64,000 nt of DNA from Azolla caroliniana (taxonomy: Eukaryota > Polypodiophyta): NCBI GenBank assembly GCA_043228905.1, contig JBHGNT010000003.1, positions 124,001 to 188,000 of the forward strand, given 5' to 3'. This document shows positions 32,030-43,205 of the stretch, in pieces (the first letter of the stretch is position 1; each line of letters opens with the position of its first letter). The position numbers and the translations under genes were made by a program. Below the pieces are notes generated by a model. The model ran no database searches. It was given only the letters and a program-made list of their open reading frames with translations, and was not told where the DNA came from.

Positions 32030-33048
32030 CACAACTGGTGGAGCCAATCATTATCTTTATTGTCCCTCATATGCCTTGGAAGTTGGTGCAGAGGATGATT
32101 TTGACAATGGATTCTTTTGTAATGAGATTGGTGTACAGGTGCCTAAATTTAGAGAGGAGGAATATGAAGGGGAGTTACTACAAATCGGGAAATTCTTGCA
32201 AGCACAAGAAGGAAGCCTTGATTGGACACCAAAGGATTTTTGGTTATTCAGGAAGAAGGTTATGAGTTTTTCTTGACAGATGGTTATCTTTGGAAACTTG
32301 CAAAGAAATGTTAAGGATCCTCCAACTCGAGCTATCAGTTTACAGGTTCAGAAAGATAAGATTATTTCATATTTTCATGATAGTCATTGGGCTAGACATA
32401 AAGGAGTGGTAAATATATTTTTGAAGATTAAGGATCAGTATTGGTGGAAAGGAATGTATGCGGATATTCAAAGGTATGTGGAATCATGCATTGAATGTCG
32501 ATGTATTCTGATGACAAGGTGAGAGATGAGTTGCATCCGACATACTCACCTTTATTGCATTATTAGTGGATGGTGGATATAGTTCATATGCACACTAGTC
32601 TAAATCAAATGAAATACTTGGTTCTTGCTCGAGAGGATTTGTCCAACTTGGTGGAAGGAAGACCTCTCCGAAAAAAGTCTACATCGGCCGTTCTAAAGTT
32701 TTTATTAGAGGATGTAATTTGTAGACATGGTAATGTTGGGCAAATTGTAACTGATCGAGGGGAGCTTGGTTCGGATGAGGCTCAAATGTTCTTCCAAAGA
32801 TTCGGGATCCGATTGACTCTGGCTACTGCATATAATCCAGAGGGAAATGGTAAAGTGGAAAGGGGCCATGGTCCAATTGTGAAAGCTTTGGTCAAAGCAT
32901 GTGATGGTTGAATTTCTATGTGACCTGACATGCTACCTTATGCTCTCTGGGCTGATAGATGCACTCACAACTCTGTTACGGGATTTATGCCATCAAAACT
33001 GCTTTTTGGTCAGAAGCTTATTATGTCAACGGAGCGGATGATTTCTAC
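32030..33048 (+). pseudogene. S (left copy) pol after internal deletion: pre-integrase and integrase
   Basis: Resumes S after G1: LVEPIIIFIVPHMPW (RT N-terminus), then at about 32085, in another frame, DFDNGFFCNEIGVQVPKFREEEYEGELLQIGKF, a segment that normally lies after RNase H. RT and RNase H are thus missing. Integrase follows (YWWKGMYADIQRYVESCIEC; VDIVHMHTS; DRGELGSDEAQ; AYNPEGNGKVERGHGPIVKAL; LPYALWADRCTHNS; STERMIST). It is cut at 33049 by the Gm2 LTR. Confidence 0.75.
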
Positions 33049-33074
33049 TGTCAAGAGAGAGAGAGAGAGAGAGA

Positions 33075-34903
33075 TTATATTATCGTCTTCGGAGGTCAAA
33101 TACGACCTATGAGACCAAAAATATTACATTTCGCGTGATATGTGTGAAAGTGAGTAGTGACTCTCGATGTTCAAGAACTTTACCAATGAATGTTGCAATC
33201 GAGAGTGCACATTGTGGTTGTGAGAGGAATTCATGAAAAGATTGGGCTCGATCGAAGAGATGTGGAAAGCATGGTCGAATATGATCAAAGGTAGAGCATT
33301 GTATCAAAGTGTGATACTCAGACTCGTGAACTTGTTTAGGGCAAAGTGTGCATAGCCGACCACTCTCATCACTTGTACCCCAACGCCCTGTTTCACATCG
33401 CAATGCATGTGAGCTAAGTCACATGGAAGCAGTGGTTCGAATGGCAGATAACGGTACGGGCTCTAACATGTATGGATGTGTATGATTTCCCCGTTCCGCA
33501 AAGAATATGGTTTTGTAGTTAGGTGAAACATGTGTAGTATAATGTGTGAAGCGTGAGCCTCCACATTTGTCCCATGTCATGATACATTGGCGTTGCAAAA
33601 ATGCCTCATTTACAGAGGAATCTAATGATGCATCATGAAGCAAGTGTCTCGTATCCCATCTACCAAACCATTTTTCTATATCTTGCATCCAACCGGAACA
33701 CAAAACTTTGCTTTTATGTGTCTTTTGGATCTTTTTGCTTGCTTCCCACGCAATTCTAGGAAGTCGATGTGAGGAACTTTTTTGAACCTTAAGCATGTAT
33801 TCAACAACCCTTTCCATGGCCATGATCTCAATGGGAAGCGATCCCGTCTCAAGGAAGAGGAGGGTGTAGGGTGTTTGTTTCTTAACTTGTAGTAACTTGG
33901 TAAGAAAATGCTTTTGGACATTTTCAAACTCTTTCCACATAGATTTAGGGATACTACCGCCCCATACTTCCACCCCATAGGGAAGAACCGGTGTCACCAA
34001 AGTGTCAAAAATGTTGGGAACTTGACGTTCCTTATGTCCGACGCTCGGCCACAACCGAGATTCTTTACATACACAGAAAAACAGGCAATGAAACGCGACA
34101 CAAAAGAGGAGAAAATAGTACACAGGAGGTATACGTGGAAAACCCCAAAATAGGGGAAAAACCACGGCAGCCCACAAGCTGCAAACTGTCTCTATGTAGA
34201 AAAATACAACAGTGAGATCACTGAGGCAACGACATCGTGCTCACAGATCTTCGCCACAGGCGGCGGTTACAACGGAGGCTACGACCTCGTCTCTCTCTCT
34301 CTCTGTACAGTTACGCGCTCTGATTTCTTCTTGCACCAACAAGGAAGAATAATAATCACACACATGATCCTAAAGGTTTGCCCTAAGTCATATTTATACT
34401 AATATGACTTTTCGGCTATTTACAAATGTAGCCTTGATGGGCTTCATCCGGCTCTCCGCAGTCGGGCCTACACTATCCGACTCTCCGCAATCGGGTACTC
34501 CTCATCCGGCTTCCCGCAGTCGGGCCTACACCATCCGACTCTCCGCAGTCGGGTACTCCTCATCCGGTTCATACCGTTTCGGCCTCGGCCTGTCGGCCTC
34601 GGCCGAGTTGGTTCGTCGGCACTGTTCTTCTCCCTTCCCATCCGGAGGGACCTGTCTACCAACAAAAAGGATATTTCTTGAGGACCCAACACTTAATATC
34701 TCCACGATTGCATGTGTTCTCAAATGCATAGTATGCCTGCTTGCCCGCCTCTAAGCGGCATGTAGCACATTCATTCCATCTATGATTTGAAGGAACTTCA
34801 AGGCCAAGATATTTGAAGCTTTCCACACATTCAAGTGGCTCATTGTTGTACATAATGCATGGTTTATCTCTTTTTTGGCTCTTCACAAGGATAATCTTTG
34901 TTT

Positions 34904-34904
<1 letters not shown>
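33075..34904 (-). mobile_element. 5'-truncated LINE-like retroposon fragment, interrupted by a solo copia LTR
   Basis: The minus strand reads KSQKRDKPCIMYNNEPLECVESFKYLG (34886 on) and CNRGDIKCWVLKKY. After the 653-bp LTR it continues FDTLVTPVLPYGVEVWGG (34006 on), LPIEIMAMERVVEYML, and a Cys/His end LCTLCPKQVHESEYHTLIQC (33350-33290). This is the RT thumb and post-RT zinc-binding region of a plant LINE. The remaining upstream ORFs are absent. It sits in the (GA)n run of the Gm2 LTR, which supplies the flanking duplication. Confidence 0.8.
34012..34664 (-). mobile_element. Solo copia LTR inside the LINE
   Basis: 653 bp, TGTTGGGA to CCAACA, flanked by aaaaa (34007-34011) and aaaag (34665-34669). 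The LINE frame WVLKKY / FDTLVT closes when it is removed. It shares the C1-C4 LTR blocks (caggcggcggttacaac; minus-strand TATAaatatgac near 34400). Confidence 0.88.
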
Positions 34905-34941
<37 letters not shown>

Positions 34942-35143
34942 GTGAGTGAAAGAGAGAGAAAGGGAAATATTGTATTGTAGAGATTAAAAATGGATTACAA
35001 GGAGTAGACAATAGAGTGCTACAAAATGGCATTGAAACAATTTAGGTTTGGGATGACTGATAGATCCCTATTTATAAGTAATAGAGAACACTCTAGAATA
35101 TTCTAGGTCATCCTAGAATGTAGAGTAACCTAGAAGGTTTCTA

Positions 35144-35156
35144 TTCTAGAAGGTTC
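35144..35156 (-). promoter_or_regulatory. Perfect heat-shock element in Gm2 3' LTR
   Basis: TTC 35144, GAA 35149, TTC 35154 in 5-bp register. Further GAAtaTTC pairs lie at about 35092 and 35176. On the minus strand all lie upstream of the TATA box at 35076-35069. Confidence 0.78.
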
Positions 35157-35354
35157 TAGTGTATAGAACACTCTAGAATATTCTAGGTTATTCTAGAATG
35201 TAGAGTAATATAGAATATTCCTATGATATTAGATTATATATTCTAAAAACTATACATATGAGAATATTAATACAATGGTTAAGGATTTGACATGTGTACA
35301 ACAAGGTCGTGGGTTCAAATCTTTTCGAGGCATGATGTGAGTGTCATCATGACA

Positions 35355-36610
35355 CTATCCCCCTTCCGACACGTTTAGCCAATCGACCAAGTAATATAGC
35401 TTGTTGCGCACGATTTTAGAATCGAGAATGGCAACAACCTCAAATTCGGGTGCATCCAAGAACTCAACAGGTGGTGGGGGTGTCGTAAGACGACTTGGAA
35501 TTGAACTTGCAGTATAAGGTTCCAAAAGGGATACATGAAACACCGGATGAAGACGCATGTGCGGAGGGAGCCCAAGACGAAATGCAACATCACTTATCTT
35601 ACCATGTAAGGGTCAAAACATTGGTAATCCAATTTACTACAAGGCCGAGTGGTCTTGATGTTGTGTTGGAGAAGCCATACATGATCCCCAACGCGGAACT
35701 TTTTTGAGGAGTCTAGGCGATGACGATCCGCAAGTCTCTTGTGTGTAACTTGAGCATCATGCAAATTGTGGAGAATGGTAGCATGAATTTCTTGGAGGCA
35801 ACTAAGACAATCCTTAGCAGCAGAGTTGGTAGGAACGTGTGGATGCGCATTCATCATCCACCGAGGATGACAACCCGTATTTGCTAAAAATGGGGAATAT
35901 CCTATAGAAGAATGGCCTGAGTTGTTGTAAGCGAATTCAGCCAAGTGCAAAAAATCAACCCAATCATCTTGTTGATAGTTGATGAAACAACGAAGATATT
36001 GCTCCAAAGTCTGGTTGGTACGCTCAGTTTGGCCATTAGTCTCGGGATGATAGCCCGAAGAAAGCTTAACCGAAATGTGGAAAAGTTTGAACATGTGCTT
36101 CCAAAACTTTGAATTGAATTGTGGACCACGATCACTAATAACATCATCCGGTAGACCACGATGCCTAAATACCTCCCGCATAACGAGATCGACCACCTCT
36201 TGACTAGTAAGACTTTGTACATGGCAAGAAGTGTGCCATTTTGGTAAGTCGATCCACCACGGTGAGAATTGCATCAAAACCTTTTGAAACTGGGAGATCA
36301 GTACTGAAATCCAAGGATATAGACTTCCAAGGAATATCCGGAATGGGAAGTGGTTGTAGTAAGCCATAGGATTGGTGTCGAGAACTCTTTGATCAACAAC
36401 ATATATCAAAACTGCAAACATACTCAACAAAATGACGAAGGCGGGGCCACCAATTCTTGAGTTTTGCGAAATCAAAATAACCAGCCATTGGTGACTCATG
36501 GAAATGTTGTAAAACTTGTGGTCATGGGGGACCATCAGGAACATACAATAGGTTTTGCCGAAACAGAAAACCACCATGACAATAGAACTGACGATAATCA
36601 TTACGAGAGT
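35355..36610 (-). pseudogene. Gm2 integrase and chromodomain
   Basis: The minus strand reads integrase core blocks LVMREVFRHRGLPDDVISDRGPQF (about 36190), GYHPETNGQTER, FAYNNSGHSSIGYSPF, RVGDHVWLL, and then in another frame HPVFHVSLLEPY and a chromodomain-like EVVAILDSKIVRNKLYYLVDWLN (35460-35370). There are frame breaks between the finger, core and C-terminus. Confidence 0.8.
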
Positions 36611-38220
36611 TTTTCAACTGTGAGCAAGAAGCACGATCCGGGACGATATGATCCAAAACATCCTTGGCGAATTCATCAGTGGCCATATGATCTCGAATGG
36701 AATCAAGAAGAGTGGAACCTTCAAGTGCTATTATGGCATTAACTACCATTAATCGTAGGCGATTAGGACCCAAAAGGATTTGTTTTTTATGCTCGAATGC
36801 AGGTTCCCTTGGACGAAGTTTCATATAGGAGTGCCAAGAAAGACCATCTTCTTTGCCTTGCTGCATCCCAGGGCGATATATGATGACAAAGTCGAAGTGA
36901 GTCAAAAATTGCGCCCACCGGGCTTGTCACCGACTCAAAACTCGAGCATTTTGAAAATATCTCAGGTTCTTATTATCGTTGTAAACAATGATCTGCTAAG
37001 AAGAACCTTCTAGAAAATGTCGCCATTGTTGAAAAGAATCCACAATTCCAAGAAGTTCTTTGTCATGGATCTCGTTGTTTACCTCTACAGCTTCAAACTT
37101 CCAGGAATAAAAGGAGACAGGTTGTAGTTGTCCATCATTTCCAGTTTGCGATAGGACACTCCTAGTGCAAAATCGGATGCATCGGCATCAAGGATGAAGC
37201 CTTTTGTTGGGTCGACATGTGCTAAGATAGGTGTCGTTGTAAACACTTGTTTTAAGCTTTCGAATGCCTCGGCTGCATCTGAACTCCATATAAATGGCTG
37301 ATTTTTGTGTGTGAGTTGAGTGAGCGGAAGCACGACCTTGGAATAATCTTTAATAAATTTTCGATAAAAATTTGCAAACCCGAGAAAACATTGCACATCG
37401 CACACTGAAAGGGGCGTTTGCCACTCTAAAATTGCTTGTACCTTCATGGGGTCCATAGCGATACCATCTGATGATACAACATACCCCAAAAATTCCACTT
37501 GTTTCTGGCCGAAACTACACTTTTCTAATTTTGCGTAGAGACCATATTCTCAAAGTCGACGCGGTACTTGACGAACATGTTCATCATGCTCTTCTTGGGT
37601 CTTCGAGTAGATTAGAATATCATCCAGGTAAACTATAGTGAAGATATCGAGAAAATCTCGAAAAAATATCATTCGTCATATGTTGGAAAACTCCAGGTGC
37701 ATTCGTGACACCGAATGGCATCACAGTATACTCAAAATGTCCATAGAGAGTGCGAAAAGTTGTCTTCCATTCATCCCCTAGGCGAATCCGAACTAGATTA
37801 TATGCACTGCAAAGGTCTAACTTTGTGAAATATTTTGCTCCACTGAGACGTTCCAAAAGATTCAGGATTAACGGTAGAGCATATCTATTCCGGATAGTCA
37901 CTTTGTTTAGCCCTCGATAATCCATGACCAACCAAAGAGTCCCATTCTTTTTCTTAACGAAGAAGATAGGTACGCCCGCAAGGGATCTAGAATGCTGAAT
38001 GAATCCGTTTGCCAGATTCTCATCAATATATTCCCGCAAAGTCTCTAGCTCTACATGGGAGAGATTATAAATTGGGCCCCATGGAGGTTCTTTCCTTGGT
38101 TGTAAGTCAATAGGGCAGTCATATGGCCGATGCTCCGGCAATGTATTGGCCTTTACCTTATCAAAGACATCTGACAACTCTTTGTATTTCTCTGGTAGTT
38201 TAATGTCCGCTTCATGTAAA
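36611..38220 (-). pseudogene. Gm2 reverse transcriptase and RNase H
   Basis: From 38177: [69 protein letters not shown]. The frame breaks at about 37625 just before the catalytic YLDDIL region. After that come VEFLGYVVSSDGIAMDP, FLGFANFYRKFI and ILDADASDFALG (RNase H). The RNase H end and linker are at 36905-36610. Confidence 0.82.
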
Positions 38221-39023
38221 GTGGATCATGGAGTTGCTACTATTGCGAAGACGAACATGGTCTCGTTTCCCCCTTCCTCACGCAACTGTCATAGAGAGAT
38301 GGTCGATAACTCAGGGGATCTAGTATCACATGTCGGAGAGAGGGATGCGGGGTTTGTGCTTTTTTCCCAGGTCTCCTCAATTGTTCTTTTCATCCAATCA
38401 ATCTTCGGGTTATGGATTCAAACCAAGGGAGACCTAGCACTATTGGGTGTTCCGGACTGCGAATAATGTTGAAAAAGATTATGCTTGCCAAATCGCAAGG
38501 AACTATCCGAATTGGCTCGGACTCCTCGACTATATCTCTTGATGCTATGGGACAGCCATCAATGACTCCTACGGCTACTAGGCTTGGGACTTATTCAAGA
38601 GGATGTTTTGTGACAAGGCATATTCACTATCCATGAAACAAGAGTTGGCTCCAGAATCTAGGAGGGTAGAGGCTAGGACTCGATGACATGTAGATGTGGT
38701 AAGCTCGACTTGTGCAGAAAAAACTCGACTCGCTTGATTTGATGAAATGGAACCACGACTAGGAACTAACTCTACGTAGCTAGGATGGTCCAACCAAAGG
38801 GCTCCTATTTTGGCCGGACTTACTCGTTTAACACATCCTCTAATTGGCTCAAGACATCGAATCTATTTTCATGGCATAGACTATGAGGCTTACTTATGTT
38901 ATTAGAAGTAGCAATGGAACTCCAAGTAGGGTTGTCATCGGCACTTACTTAGTATACTTGACGTCTAGGTTTATGTGGACAATTTACAGCTATATGTCCT
39001 AGACCGCCACAATACAGGCATAG
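38221..39023 (-). pseudogene. Gm2 protease and half of the gag zinc knuckle
   Basis: Protease: ASTLLDSGANSCFMDSEY (38670-38620) with intact D-S-G. At 39019-38970 the minus strand reads CLYCGGLGHIAVNC, a CCHC knuckle whose preceding residues are on the far side of G3 at 52540. Confidence 0.78.
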
Positions 39024-39363
39024 TGTCATGGACATGACAACAGTCATGTCATGATTCGAACTCGTGAACTATTGTATTTAATCGATATGTTTTAACCAAT
39101 ACATACGACTCATAATCATGTTACCTTACTAGATTATTGTAGATTATCTATTCTACATGTAGGATTTTAGAAGCTTCTGGAAAGCTCCAGAAGCTAGAAC
39201 ATTCTAGAAGCTTGTGCATGAAAATGAGTTTTTGCATGGGCTACATTTAGAGCCCATAAACATGTATAAATACAGGGGTTCACCTTGGCCTTAGTCAAGG
39301 TGAACAAACTGTCATAGACAAGTAAACGAGGCTATATACTAAGAGAGTGAGAGAGAGATCATA
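39024..39363 (+). mobile_element. G3 5' LTR, truncated and joined to an inverted LTR end
   Basis: 39024-39309 matches the first part of the 3' LTR (52127 onward). Then 39310-39363 is the reverse complement of the LTR's last 54 bases (TGTCAtaGACAAGTAaACGAGG...), and gag begins mid-domain directly after it. The palindrome TGTCATG-GA-CATGACA opens the LTR and TATAAATA is at 39265-39272. Confidence 0.85.
39170..39209 (+). promoter_or_regulatory. Two perfect heat-shock elements in the G3 5' LTR
   Basis: GAA 39170, TTC 39175, GAA 39180; and GAA 39197, TTC 39202, GAA 39207, all in 5-bp register, about 55 bases upstream of TATAAATA. The 3' LTR keeps both (GAA 52269, TTC 52274, GAA 52279; GAA 52296, TTC 52301, GAA 52306). 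Confidence 0.82.
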
Positions 39364-40031
39364 CAAAGTTGGTTTGCACCTTTGGTCAAAACATCATCGC
39401 CACTTCTCGATAATTTTCCTGATTTCCTACAAGAGTTTGAGGCGACATTTGGGGATACGGATCGACATCGAACAAGCCTTACCAAAATCTATTCATTACA
39501 TCAAGGTAAGTGTCCAGTGTCTGTTTATGCATCTAAATTTAGACAATTGGCATGTGATGTTCAGTGGGACGACCAACCCCTTTGCGACCATTTTCGTCGG
39601 GGCATTCGAAGTGATGTTAAGAATCTACTACTAAACTTCCCGGAGCCGACTTCATTATCGCAAGCCATCAAGCAAGCAGTCAGTTGTGACAACTGCCTTT
39701 TTGAACTTTGACAAGAGGATCGGGCGACTTCCAAGTTGTCGCCCTTTCTCCACGTTAAACCTATGGTACAACCCCAAGTGACTACGAGATCTTCTCCAAC
39801 GACATCGTTCAATGATCCTATGCCGATGGAAATTGATCGAGCTTGAGCCCCACTCACCAGAGCCGAACGACACCATCGACAAACCAATGGGCTATGTCTA
39901 TACTGCGGCGTCTCTACCCATCTAATTCGTTTTTGCCCACTCAAAAGAAATCTGCGACAAGTCTATCGGGACAATCCAACTAGTGGATCCCAACATTCGG
40001 AAAACAACAATGTCCAACTACATTAGGAGCC
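39364..40031 (+). pseudogene. G3 gag, N-terminus missing
   Basis: Begins inside the gag domain: LVKTSSPLLDNFPDFLQEFEATFGDTD (39382 on), VSVYASKFRQLACDVQWDD, FRRGIRSDVKNLLLNFPEP; a knuckle CLYCGVSTHLIRFC at about 39898-39939. Stops lie at 39709 and elsewhere. The coiled-coil N-terminal half present in Gm2 is absent because of the 5' rearrangement. Confidence 0.82.
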
Positions 40032-40370
40032 ATGCGGTTGGACAACAGACATACATGTTGCTCCCAAAGTTCTACTAATGACTTTTCCTTCGAGGTAACT
40101 CTCTGTTTCCAGTCTATTTCAATTCAATCCTTAGCGCTACTCGATTCCGGGGCCACGACGTGTTTTATGGACGAAACGTTCGTTTGTAAACACAACTTTC
40201 CTATTGTTCAGTTGTCCAACCCTATCCCAGTTGAAGCTATCGATGGGCAAATGCTCTCCTCTAGCGCAGTCACCAAAGCCACGGTCCCCCTCATTTTGCA
40301 GCTCAGGACCCATTAGGAGGCCTTATCATTTTACCTCATCACGTCACCACGACATCCAATCATAATTGGT
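40032..40370 (+). pseudogene. G3 protease
   Basis: LALLDSGATTCFMDETF (about 40131-40180) with D-S-G, then PIPVEAIDGQMLSS. A stop at 40314 and a frame change separate it from RT. Confidence 0.82.
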
Positions 40371-42086
40371 TTGTCTTGGTTGAAAGCAAATAACCCTATT
40401 ATAGATTGGCACAACCACACACTTACTTTTCAACCGCAAACTCACATGGAGGTTGGAGCGGCTTCCAATGTCACTATGTCAGAATGGCCCAAATCGTTTT
40501 CTATCGAGCACTACGCCATTCAACTTAGACCAATGCACTTGGCTGCTCATGCCCCAATCACAATGCACTCCATCTCAATGGGCAATGATGCAAAGTCAAG
40601 TACCCCAGCTTTGTTTCCTATGAAAGCCAATATGGACTCGGTTCCATCCAAATATGGTGACTTTGATGATGTGTTCGAGAAGAAGAATGCAGATCACTTA
40701 CCGGAGCATCGACCATATGATTGTCTGATCGATCTACAGGAGGGCACATCTCCACCCTTTGGGCCCATCAATGGTCTCTCAGAACCAGAACTAGAGGCTC
40801 TTCGCACATATCTTGATGAAAATTTGGAGAAGGGCTTCATCCAACCATCTAAGTCACCAACTAGGGGCCCCATCTTGTTTGTGAAGAAAAAGGATGGATC
40901 GTTGCATCTATGTGTGGACTACTGTGGCCTCAATAAAATCACAGTACATAATCGATACCCTATACCTCTCATCCTAGAGCTCCTCGATCACCTTCGTTGT
41001 GCACAGGTCTTCTCCAAGATTGACTTGCGGGGAGCATACAACTTGGTTCAGATTAAACCTGGTGATGAATGGAAGACGACATTTCGTACGCGATACGGAC
41101 ACTTCGAGTACAAGGTAGTGCCTTTTGCACTCACCAATGCTCCAGTTGTTTTTCAACATATGATGAACGACATATTTCGAGAATATCTCGATCACTTTGT
41201 CATTATCTACCTTGATGACATTCTTGTCTTCTCGTCAAGCATTGAAGATCATACTCACCACGTTCGATTGATTCTCTCGAAACTCAGGGAACATGGCCTC
41301 TATGCCAAGAGAGAAAAATATGAGTTTGATTGCAATTCCATAGAATTTCTTGGTTATGTTATCTCCCCCCCGAGCATCACCATGGATCAAAGGAAAATCA
41401 AGACAATTCAAGAATGGGCCACTCCAAAACGAGTAAAGGATGTCCAATCATTCCTTGGTTTCGTAAATTTCTATTGGCGATTTATCAAGGGGTTGTCCGT
41501 CATAGTCCAACCCTTGATTGAGCTTACTCTTAAAGGGATGTCGTTTCAATGGACTCCATCTACTCAACACGCCTTCGACCTACTCAAGGAAGTTTTTACC
41601 CGGGCTCCAGTCCTCCTTTACGTCGACCCTACTAAACCTTTTCAAGTTGAAACAAATGCCTCTGACTTTCCCATTGGTGCCATCTTATCCCAACCCGATG
41701 ATGATGGCATCCAACATCTGGTGGCGTACTACTCCCGAAAATTCACAGCTCCAGAAATCAACTATCCCATCTACGACAAGGAGCTCGCGGCTATAGTGGG
41801 AGCGTTCACGGAGTGGAGACCTTACTTGGTTGGGGCGCAACATCGGGTTCAGGTATTCACAAATCATAAAAATTTATTGTATTTCTCAACAACCCGTACT
41901 TTGAATTGGCAACAGGCCCGTTGGTCAACTTTCTTAACCGATTATGACTTTGAAATTGTCTTTCGACCAGGGGCACAAAACATGAAGGCTGATGCTCTTT
42001 CACGACAGTCGGATTTTGAGTTGAGCCCAAGGGATGATGCCTATGCTCAACAATCTCAATGTTTGCTTAAACCAGATCAACTCTAG
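40371..42086 (+). pseudogene. G3 reverse transcriptase and RNase H, 571-codon open stretch
   Basis: RT: RPYDCLIDLQEGTSPPFGPI, FVKKKDGSLHLCVDYCGLNKI (usual Arg before GLN is Cys), KIDLRGAYNLVQI, and YLDDILVFSSS (about 41210-41240) intact. It then reads VKDVQSFLGFVNFYWRFIKG. RNase H opens VETNASDF, with Asn (codon 41655-41657) at the first catalytic Asp of the usual TDAS motif; AAIVGAFTEWRPYL and FTNHKNLLYF (usual TDH) follow. The RT core looks whole, but RNase H has probably lost metal binding. Confidence 0.85.
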
Positions 42087-43110
42087 CTCTTCGCCACATG
42101 CATGCTCCATGACGACTCTTTGTTGGAGGAGATAGCCAAGATCTTATTGATCCGTCTAAATCCAAGACCAAGGAAGACCTTGACCACTTCAGATTCGAGG
42201 GGGGATTGCTTTACCGAGACCAACTCTTATATGTTCCGGAGAACCGATGTTGAACTCAAGTTCTCCAAAAGTGTTATGATTACCCACTGGCTGGTCATTT
42301 TGGCGTTACAAAGACACTCGAATTAAGCTCATGAGGATATTGGTGGCCTCAACCATGGAAGTTCGTCAAGGAATTCATCAAGACATGTGATACTTGTGCT
42401 AGATCCAAAGTCGTCCACCATAGGCCATCTGGGTTGCTCCAACCACTTCCCATTCCCAACCGGCCTTGGGCATCAATTTCCATGGATTTCATCATTCATT
42501 GACTTGCCTCTTGTCCACGGATATGACACAGTGCTCGTCATGGTAGATCGGTTTACAAAGATGGCTCATTTTGCCCCTTGTGCAAAGACTATTTCAGCAG
42601 AAGCAACAACCGATCTATTTTTAAAGAATGTGGTGTGGCTTCATGGGGTCCCGGATGATGTCACCTCAGATCGCGGACCCCAATTTGTCTCTCATTTTTG
42701 GCGGCAGATCCTTCAAACATTGGGCACAACAGTGAATTTGTCTTCGTCCTATCATCCTCAAACCGATGGCCAAACGGAGCGGGTGAACCAAATTCTTGAG
42801 CAATACCTTCGATGCTCGCTTAGCTACCAGCAAGATGATTGGATTGACCTCCTACCCTTGGCAAAGTTCACATATAATAATACGCTACATGGTTCAACTG
42901 GGGTCACCCCATTTTTCGCCAACTATGGTTTCCATCCTCGCTTCAGTATTTCGATCGCTGGCAACTCTGTCAACCCGTCAGTGGAAGGAGGTGCTCGTAT
43001 TTTAGCCGACATTCATCAAGACCTCTCCCTCGAACTCATCCTTGCAAGGGACCGGTATAAAGCACAAGCTGGTCGACATCATTCTGCTACACCCGCCTTT
43101 GCAGTTGGTG
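42087..43110 (+). pseudogene. G3 integrase
   Basis: A broken finger region (42102-42400) is followed by a long frame from 42387: HGYDTVLVMVDRFTKMAHFAPC, VPDDVTSDRGPQFVSHFW, HPQTDGQTERVNQILEQYLRC, FTYNNTLHGSTGVTPFFANYG, and RHHSATPAFAVGDR, where it ends abruptly at the C3 LTR remnant. The first catalytic Asp region lies across a frameshift near 42480. Confidence 0.82.
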
Positions 43111-43205
43111 ATCGGTGTTTGATCTTAGACTCAGTTGTGGCCGAGCGGTGTTCATCGGAGCGTGTAGTTCCTGTCAACTGGTATCAGAGCGAAACGACAT
43201 AGAAA

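Larger units (their letters stand above)
33049..35354 (-). mobile_element. Gm2 3' LTR, split by a LINE
   Basis: The parts are 33049-33074 (TGTCAAGAG and a GA run) and about 34905-35354 (GA run to CATGACA). 33075-34904 is a LINE inserted in the (GA)n tract. On the minus strand the LTR starts with the palindrome TGTCA-TGA-TGACA. An HSE array lies at 35144-35156 and the TATA box (minus TATAAATA) at 35076-35069. The polypurine tract is 35355-35366 (minus ggaagggggatag). Confidence 0.85.
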
